From Hydrogenophaga sp. (GTDB taxonomy: Bacteria > Pseudomonadota > Gammaproteobacteria > Burkholderiales > Burkholderiaceae_C), in assembly GCF_018780075.1 (NCBI RefSeq), contig NZ_JADMKB010000055.1, positions 1,050-58,823 of the forward strand: a DNA stretch of 57,774 bases, given 5' to 3'. Both the position numbers and the translations under genes were made by a program. This document shows, piece by piece, positions 52,401 to 57,774 of the stretch. Under the pieces are notes generated by a model, which had not been told where the DNA came from, did not search any database, and saw only the letters and a program-made list of their open reading frames with translations. The first letter of the stretch is position 1. Each line of letters begins with the position of its first letter.

Positions 52401-52486
52401 GCACCCCCCGCGCCGCTTCGCGTCACCCCCCTCAAGGGGGGCGGCACTGGCCGTCCGGCGAAGCCGGCCCGGCGGTGCCTCTGGGT
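52401..52486 (+). repeat. Structured intergenic repeat, copy 3
   Basis: This copy starts ten bases after the acyl-CoA ligase stop. Outer stem GGCACT (52443-52448) pairs with GGTGCC (52474-52479) including one U-G pair in RNA. The inner hairpin is CCGGC-GAA-GCCGG, preceded by a CCCCCC/GGGGGG hairpin. It lies between the ligase and the first Liv-type binding protein gene. Confidence 0.78.
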
Positions 52487-52540
52487 TGGACCGTTTCACG
52501 CGGTGCGGATGGCGCTCCGGCGCCGTGGAGCACTGACGGC

Positions 52541-53776
52541 ATGCGCCGGTTCTGTGTCGCGCTGGTGGCCGCGCTGTGGTGGCCGCTGGCGTTGTGCGCC
52601 CAGCAGGGCCAGACGGTGCGCATCGCCTTCATCGATCCGCTGTCGGGGCCGGCCGCCGACATCGGCCGCAACAGCCTGAAGAGCTGGCAGTTCGTTGCCG
52701 AGCGGCTGAACGGCGGTGAAGACCGCGCCGGTGTGCGGTTCGTGATCGCCGGCTTCGACAACAAGGGCTCGCCGCAGGAGAGCCTCAACGTGCTGAAGGC
52801 GGCCATCGATCAGGGCTTCCGCTATGTCGTGCAGGGCAACGGATCGGGGGTGACGGCCGCGCTGTCCGACGCGATCACGCGCCACAACCAGCGCCTGCCG
52901 CACAAGTCGGTGCTGCTGCTCAACTACGCCGCGATGGACCCCGCGCTGACCAGCGAAAAATGCAGCTTCTGGCACTTTCGCATCGAGCCGGACACGGCGA
53001 TGAAGATGCAGGCGCTCATGCTGTTTCTCGCGCAGCGGTCCGAGATCCGCAAGGTGTACCTGCTGAACCAGAACTACGCGCACGGGCAGCAGTTCTCGCG
53101 CTATTTTCGCGAGGCCGTGGCCGCGAGCCGCTTGCCCATCGAGGTGGTGGGCGACGAGTTTCACGCGCCGTTTCTCGTCCGGGATTTCAAGCCCCACGTC
53201 GACCGCGTCCGTGCCTCGGGTGCGCAGGCGCTGGTGACCGGGAACTGGGGGGCCGACATGGTGTACCTGGTGCGCTCGTTGCAGGCCCGGCAATCGACGC
53301 TGCCTCTGCTGGCTTACTACCCGGCGCTCAAAGGGGTGCCGACCGAGCTGGCGGCGGGCACGGTCGGGTTCCCCGTGTACCAGGTGGCCCAGACCCACAC
53401 CAACACGGGAGGCGAGATCGGGCGTGTGGCCACGGCCTTCCGCGCCCGTCACGGCGAAGACTTCGTGGTGTCGTCCAGCCACGACGGCGTCGTGATGCTG
53501 CGCGATGCGATGTCGCGCGCCCGCTCGATCGAACCGCTGGCCGTGGCCCGGGTGCTCAGCGGCATGCGCTTTGAGGGCGCCAACGGCCCGGTCACCCTGC
53601 GCGCCGACGACCACCAGCTGCAGGCCGGCTTGTTCGTGTCGCGCTGGCAGAAAACCGATGCCCGGTTCCCGCTCGCGGCCGAAGCCACGGGCCACACCTT
53701 TGCGCCAGTGATGGCGATCAACGCCGCCCAGATCGGCCGGCCCAGTGCCTGTCAGATGGACCGCCCTGGAGGCTGA
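52541..53776 (+). CDS. Branched-chain amino acid-type ABC transporter substrate-binding protein 1
   Basis: A 411-residue periplasmic protein of the LivJ/LivK type (PF13458-like). The signal peptide is MRRFCVALVAALWWPLALCAQ, cut near residue 21. The mature protein reads VRIAFIDPLSGPAADIGRN, followed by the QGNGSGVTAALSDAI loop. It is clearly paralogous to the next gene, with matching segments such as VYLLNQNYAHGQQ. The start at 52541 leaves a clean signal peptide. The substrate may be an organic acid or amino acid. Confidence 0.9.
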   Translation: MRRFCVALVAALWWPLALCAQQGQTVRIAFIDPLSGPAADIGRNSLKSWQFVAERLNGGEDRAGVRFVIAGFDNKGSPQESLNVLKAAIDQGFRYVVQGNGSGVTAALSDAITRHNQRLPHKSVLLLNYAAMDPALTSEKCSFWHFRIEPDTAMKMQALMLFLAQRSEIRKVYLLNQNYAHGQQFSRYFREAVAASRLPIEVVGDEFHAPFLVRDFKPHVDRVRASGAQALVTGNWGADMVYLVRSLQARQSTLPLLAYYPALKGVPTELAAGTVGFPVYQVAQTHTNTGGEIGRVATAFRARHGEDFVVSSSHDGVVMLRDAMSRARSIEPLAVARVLSGMRFEGANGPVTLRADDHQLQAGLFVSRWQKTDARFPLAAEATGHTFAPVMAINAAQIGRPSACQMDRPGG

Positions 53777-53905
53777 GCACTTGCGGTGCGGGCCGATGGG
53801 CCGGCCCTCCAGTCGCCTGTGCGATAGGGGGTAGGGGCAATCCCTGAGGGGAGGCACAGGCATAGCGGCTACGCTGGCGGCTTCATCTGTCCAAGGAGCC
53901 TTCAC

Positions 53906-55138
53906 GTGAAATTCGCCCTTCAAGCTGTTGCCATCGCCGCCCTGTCTTTGACCATGATGGGTGCGCATGCCCAGAAGGGCGAAACCGTCAAGATCGCCCT
54001 GATCGACCCGCAGACCGGGCTGATGGGACCGGTGGGCATGAACCAGCTGCGCAGCTGGCAGTTTTTTGCCGAGAAGTTCAGCGCCACCAACCCGGCCGGC
54101 GTGAAGTTCGAGATGGTGGCGTTCGACAACAAGCTCAGCCCCGCAGAGAGCCTGAACGCCTTCAAGGCCGCGCTGGACCAGGGCGTGCGCTACATCGCCC
54201 AGGGCAACGGTTCGTCGGTGGCCGGTGCGCTGATCGACGCGGTCAACAAGCACAACGAGCGCAACCCGGGCAAGGAAGTGATCTTCCTGAACTACGCCGC
54301 GGTGGACCCCGATTTCACCAACAGCAAGTGCAGCTACTGGCACTTCCGTTTTGACGCCGACACCTCCATGAAGATGGAGGCCATGACCACCTTCATGAAG
54401 GACCAGAAGGACGTCAAGGCCGTGTACCTGCTCAACCAGAACTACTCGCACGGCCAGCAAGTGGCCAAGTTCGCCAAGGAGAACCTGGCCCGCAAGCGTC
54501 CCGACGTGAAGATCGTGGGCGAAGACCTGCACCCGCTGGCCCAGGTGCGTGACTTTGCGCCTTACATCGCCAAGATCAAGGCATCGGGCGCCGACACCGT
54601 GATCACCGGCAACTGGGGCTCCGACCTGGCGCTGATGGTGAAAGCGGCGAACGAAGGCGGCTACACCGGCAAGTTCTACACCTACTACACCGGCGTCACC
54701 GGCACCCCGACCGCGCTCGGAATGGGTGGCGAAGGCCGCGTGTTCCAGGTGGCTTACCAGCACTACAACATGGGCGGTCAGATGGGCAAGTGGGGCGACG
54801 AGTTCAAGGCCAAGTTCAAGGACGACATGTACACCGGTGCCATTCCCACGGCGTTCAATGTGCTGGGCGCTGCCATGGCCAAGGCCAAGTCGGCCGACCC
54901 GGTCAAGGTGGCCGCTGCCATGGAAGGCCTGAAGGTCATGAACTTCAACGGCGAAGTGGAGGTGCGCAAGATGGACCACCAGCTGCAGCAACCGCTGTAC
55001 CTGACGGTCTGGCAAAAGGCCGACAAGAAGTACCCCTACAGCCCGGAGAACACCGGCATGACGCTGGCACCGGTGAAGGAATTCCCTTCTTATGTGTCCA
55101 GCACGCCGACGAGCTGCGACATGAAGCGGCCTGGATAA
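53906..55138 (+). CDS. Branched-chain amino acid-type ABC transporter substrate-binding protein 2
   Basis: A 410-residue periplasmic binding protein with a GTG start preceded by AAGGAG. The signal peptide ends at AHA-Q (about residue 22). It keeps the pattern VKIALIDPQTGLMGPVGMN and AQGNGSSVAGALIDAVNKH. It is the more typical member of the two paralogues and lies next to the permeases, so it is probably the main partner. The 129-base gap before it has no strong element beyond the ribosome site. A structured repeat follows its stop. Confidence 0.92.
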   Translation: MKFALQAVAIAALSLTMMGAHAQKGETVKIALIDPQTGLMGPVGMNQLRSWQFFAEKFSATNPAGVKFEMVAFDNKLSPAESLNAFKAALDQGVRYIAQGNGSSVAGALIDAVNKHNERNPGKEVIFLNYAAVDPDFTNSKCSYWHFRFDADTSMKMEAMTTFMKDQKDVKAVYLLNQNYSHGQQVAKFAKENLARKRPDVKIVGEDLHPLAQVRDFAPYIAKIKASGADTVITGNWGSDLALMVKAANEGGYTGKFYTYYTGVTGTPTALGMGGEGRVFQVAYQHYNMGGQMGKWGDEFKAKFKDDMYTGAIPTAFNVLGAAMAKAKSADPVKVAAAMEGLKVMNFNGEVEVRKMDHQLQQPLYLTVWQKADKKYPYSPENTGMTLAPVKEFPSYVSSTPTSCDMKRPG

Positions 55139-55142
55139 GGAG

Positions 55143-55223
55143 GCACCCCCGCCGCGCTGCGCGCGACCCCCTCCAGGGGGCAACGCGCTGCGGCCCGGCG
55201 GAGCCGGTTCCGCCGCGTTCTGG
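55143..55223 (+). repeat. Structured intergenic repeat, copy 4
   Basis: This copy starts five bases after the binding protein stop. Outer stem AACGCG (55182-55187) pairs with CGCGTT (55214-55219), and the inner hairpin is CCGGC-GGA-GCCGG. The first hairpin is CGCGC-type rather than the CGC-TTCG type of copies 2 and 3. The rest of the gap to 55325 shows no named element. Confidence 0.78.
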
Positions 55224-55325
55224 GTTCAGGCACTTCGCTCCGTTGACTTGGCTGGCGGGCCATACTCGCTATCGCGCTCGCTGGTTTTCCTTCCCCCCAC
55301 GTTTCGCCCTCGAAAGGCCTGATCC

Positions 55326-56348
55326 ATGGAGTTCTTCATCATCTCCATGCTCAACGGCGTGAGCTACGGCTTGCTGCTGTTCATGTTGAGCTCGGGGCTC
55401 ACGCTCATCTTCAGCATGATGGGGGTGCTCAATTTCGCGCACGCCAGCTTTTACATGCTGGGTGCCTACATCGGCTATTCGGTGGCGCAGCTGGTGGGCT
55501 TCTGGCCTGGCCTGATCGTCGCGCCGCTCGTGGTAGGGGCGCTGGGCGCGCTGTTCGAGCGCCTGACCCTGCGCCGGGTGCACAAGTTCGGCCATGTGCC
55601 CGAGCTGCTGGTGACTTTCGGCCTCTCGTACATCGTGCTGGAGCTGGTGCAGCTGATCTGGGGCCGCACGGCGGTGGAGTTCACGCCGCCCGAGCTGCTG
55701 CGTGGCCCGGCCTTCACGCTGGTGCACGACGCGCAGGACACGCTGTCGGTGTTCTGGGGGGCGGTGGGCAGCGATGTGTGCAGCGTGGCGGGCACGATCT
55801 GTTCCCCGTTCCCCGCCACCCGGGCTTTCATGATGCTGGTCGCGCTCCTGATGCTGGTGGCCTTGTGGCTGCTGCTCACGCGCACCCGCATCGGCCTGGT
55901 CATCCAGGCCGCCCTGACCCACCCCGAGATGGTCGAGAGCCTGGGCCACAACGTGCCCCGCGTGCTGATGCTGGTGTTCGGCGCGGGCACCGGCCTGGCC
56001 GGCCTGGCGGGGGTGATCGGTGGCAGCACCTTCGTGACCGAGCCCAACATGGCGGCCACGGTGGGCTCGGTGATTTTCGTGGTGGTGGTCGTGGGCGGCA
56101 TGGGCTCGCTCTCGGGCGCTTTCCTGGCCTCGCTGCTGATCGGCGTGATCCAGACCTTTGCGGTGGGGCTCGACCACTCCTTCGTCAGCGTCGCGCAGCA
56201 GTTCGGCATGCAGGTGAGCGACGCGATGCGCGAGAACTCGGTGCTCAAGCTCACGCTGTCGCAGGTGGCGCCGATCCTGCCCTACCTGTTCCTGGTGCTG
56301 ATCCTGATCTTCCGGCCCAAAGGCTTGCTGGGTACGCGAGAAGGATGA
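55326..56348 (+). CDS. livH: Liv-type ABC transporter permease 1
   Basis: A 340-residue membrane protein of the LivH family. The N-terminus LNGVSYGLLLFMLSSGLTLIF and the loop MGVLNFAHASFYMLGAYIG are the family hallmarks. The ATPase-contact loop is ALTHPEMVESLGHNVPR. A periplasmic insert with two cysteines (SDVCSVAGTICSP, about 145-160) is longer than usual. The second permease starts 6 bases later. Symbol by family only. Confidence 0.92.
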   Translation: MEFFIISMLNGVSYGLLLFMLSSGLTLIFSMMGVLNFAHASFYMLGAYIGYSVAQLVGFWPGLIVAPLVVGALGALFERLTLRRVHKFGHVPELLVTFGLSYIVLELVQLIWGRTAVEFTPPELLRGPAFTLVHDAQDTLSVFWGAVGSDVCSVAGTICSPFPATRAFMMLVALLMLVALWLLLTRTRIGLVIQAALTHPEMVESLGHNVPRVLMLVFGAGTGLAGLAGVIGGSTFVTEPNMAATVGSVIFVVVVVGGMGSLSGAFLASLLIGVIQTFAVGLDHSFVSVAQQFGMQVSDAMRENSVLKLTLSQVAPILPYLFLVLILIFRPKGLLGTREG

Positions 56349-56354
56349 CCCGAC

Positions 56355-57647
56355 ATGTCTAAAACCCATTACGAATTCAAACCCTGGAACGTCGGCCGCT
56401 GGATCGTCTGGTCGCTGTTCGCGCTGGTGCTGCTGGTCGCGCCGCTGGTGTTCAGCGGCAACCTGTCCATCACCATGCTGTCGCAGATGGGCATCGCCAT
56501 CATCGCCTGCCTGTCCTACAACATCCTGCTCGGGCAGGGGGGCATGTTGAGCTTCGGCCACGCGGTGTACACCGGGCTGGGCTCCTACATGGCGATGCAC
56601 GCCTTGAATGCCGCCACCGATGGCCAGATCCCGATCCCCGTCAGCCTGATCCCGCTGGTGGGCGGCGTGGCCGGGCTGTTCTTCGCCATCCTGTTCGGCT
56701 ATGTGACCACCAAGAAGGCCGGCACGCCGTTCGCCATGATCACGCTGGGCATGGCCGAGCTGGTGTTTGCGATGTCGCTGATGTTCTCCGAGTTCTTCGG
56801 CGGCGAGGCCGGTGTCTCGGGCAACCGGGTGGTGGGCGAGGCCTTCATGGGCATCAGCTTCGGCCCGCCGAGGCAGGTGTACTACCTGATCGCGGTCTAC
56901 ACCTTCGTCAGCGTGGGCCTGATGTTCGCCTTCACGTGCACGCCGCTGGGCCGCATCCTGAACGCCGTGCGCGACAACCCCGAGCGGGTCGAGTTCATCG
57001 GCTACAACACGCAGAAGGTGCGCTACCTGGCCTTCATGATCGCGGGCTTTTTTGCCGGTGTGGCGGGCGGCCTGGGGGCGCTGAACTTCGAGATCGTCAC
57101 GGCCGAGGTGGTGGGCGCGGCGCGCTCGGGCGGCTATCTGCTGTTCACCTTCCTGGGCGGCGCCACCTTCTTCTTCGGCCCCATCATCGGTGGCATCCTG
57201 ATGGTGCTGGCGGCCGTGCTGCTCTCGGAGCTGACCAAGGCCTGGTTGCTGTACCTCGGCCTCATCTTCCTGTTCATGGTGATGTACGCACCGGGCGGCA
57301 TCGCCAGCCTGATCATGATGAACCTGCGCGTGGCCTCGTTCGGCCGGCTGCGCGAGGTCTGGGTGGCGTACCTGGCGCTGGCCGTCACGGCGCTGGTGAT
57401 CCTGCTGGGCGCGGGCGCCATGGTCGAAATGATCTACCACCTGAAGCTCGACGCCGCACTGGGCGACGATCTGAAGTACCTCGGCATGACCCTGCACCCG
57501 AGCCAGGCGGGCAGCTGGTTCGGCGCGGCCTTCGTCACGCTCACCGGGTTGGGCATCTTTGAACTCACGCGCCGCCAGTTCATGCAGCAGTGGGCCGCGA
57601 TCCAGACCGACATTGAAAAAGAAATCAAACGCCGGGAGACGTTATGA
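56355..57647 (+). CDS. livM: Liv-type ABC transporter permease 2 with C-terminal extension
   Basis: A 430-residue membrane protein. The first 320 residues are a normal LivM permease, with NILLGQGGMLSFGHAVYTGLG and the contact loop AVRDNPERVEFIGYNTQKVR. The remaining ~100 residues hold two extra hydrophobic segments (about 340-362 and 390-405) and a charged tail DIEKEIKRRETL. This is longer than most LivM proteins. The ATPase gene overlaps its stop (ATGA). Confidence 0.9.
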   Translation: MSKTHYEFKPWNVGRWIVWSLFALVLLVAPLVFSGNLSITMLSQMGIAIIACLSYNILLGQGGMLSFGHAVYTGLGSYMAMHALNAATDGQIPIPVSLIPLVGGVAGLFFAILFGYVTTKKAGTPFAMITLGMAELVFAMSLMFSEFFGGEAGVSGNRVVGEAFMGISFGPPRQVYYLIAVYTFVSVGLMFAFTCTPLGRILNAVRDNPERVEFIGYNTQKVRYLAFMIAGFFAGVAGGLGALNFEIVTAEVVGAARSGGYLLFTFLGGATFFFGPIIGGILMVLAAVLLSELTKAWLLYLGLIFLFMVMYAPGGIASLIMMNLRVASFGRLREVWVAYLALAVTALVILLGAGAMVEMIYHLKLDAALGDDLKYLGMTLHPSQAGSWFGAAFVTLTGLGIFELTRRQFMQQWAAIQTDIEKEIKRRETL

Positions 57648-57774
57648 GCACCATGACTGACACCCCCGTGCATCCCCATGAGCAGACCATGAGCCACGTG
57701 CATGCCGGTGGCTACGCGCTGGAGCTGCGCGACCTGCGCAAGAGCTTCGGCAAGACCGAGATCATCCGCGGCGT
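57644..57774 (+). CDS. livG: Liv-type ABC transporter ATP-binding protein, cut by window edge
   Basis: Only the first 43 residues are inside the window. They start at the ATG overlapping the permease stop, include a His-rich extension (HPHEQTMSHVHAGG), and then read LELRDLRKSFGKTEIIRG, the start of an ABC ATPase just before its Walker A. In-frame ATGs at 57653 and 57689 are also possible starts. Confidence 0.85.
   Translation, partial: MSTMTDTPVHPHEQTMSHVHAGGYALELRDLRKSFGKTEIIRG

Noticed and set aside
1..57774. tRNA, rRNA, insertion sequences, integrases or replication origin
   Set aside because: I looked for conserved tRNA/rRNA segments, transposase motifs and DnaA-box clusters while reading and saw none; this is a reading by eye, not a model-based scan.

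Overview
The window is a GC-rich piece of a betaproteobacterial chromosome, most likely from the Comamonadaceae, and a Hydrogenophaga-like autotroph fits best. The reasons are a form IA RuBisCO operon (cbbLSQO with divergent cbbR), several Leu/Ile/Val-type transporter genes, Burkholderiales-style purine catabolism genes and an alcaligin-like siderophore cluster. This assignment is inference from gene content and protein style; no database was searched. I found no rRNA, tRNA, CRISPR array, transposase or phage gene.

Layout. (1) 1-8401, purine uptake and oxidation: xdhA (partial, minus strand) diverges from a LysR regulator. The regulator is followed by a BMP-type nucleobase/nucleoside ABC transporter (ATPase, two permeases, binding lipoprotein) and a Rieske oxygenase. 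(2) 8402-20056, iron acquisition: FecI-type sigma factor, FecR, TonB-dependent receptor, then a tight operon for a hydroxamate siderophore (amine N-monooxygenase, MFS exporter, N-acyltransferase, NIS synthetase, FhuF-like reductase, AlcE-like Rieske protein), with two Fur-box candidates. (3) 19994-21335, a small minus-strand TetR operon with two membrane proteins and a perfect palindromic operator. (4) 21472-25053, purine genes again: adenine deaminase, a second BMP protein and guanine deaminase. The siderophore cluster therefore splits a purine region. (5) 25164-31825, housekeeping: dcd, fatty acid desaturase, zinc metallopeptidase, RhlE-type helicase, apaH and a CNNM/CBS protein. (6) 31837-38429, CO2 fixation: cbbR, cbbL, cbbS, cbbQ, cbbO and a small unknown gene. 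(7) 38524-43199: rluE, ctlX, ornithine cyclodeaminase, an Lrp regulator and a JmjC-like protein. (8) 43206-46432: a nuclease-helicase fusion and a second PD-(D/E)xK protein, divergent around a LexA-like box. (9) 46468-50546: a yybP-ykoY-type Mn riboswitch with a GDT1-family exporter, a Wzm/Wzt-type ABC pair, then slyX, cysK and msrB. (10) 50700-57774: an acyl-CoA ligase with a palindromic operator and a Liv-type ABC transporter running off the right edge.

The most interesting signals that gene calls do not explain are these. First, an intergenic element of about 80 nt occurs four times just after stop codons, and its outer stem arms change sequence between copies while keeping pairing, which points to a conserved RNA fold. 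Second, two PD-(D/E)xK proteins, one fused to an XPD-like helicase, share a divergent promoter with an SOS-box candidate. Third, the alcaligin-like cluster uses a FecI/FecR pair where Bordetella uses AlcR, and it carries two Fe-S proteins. Fourth, several long perfect inverted repeats look like operators.
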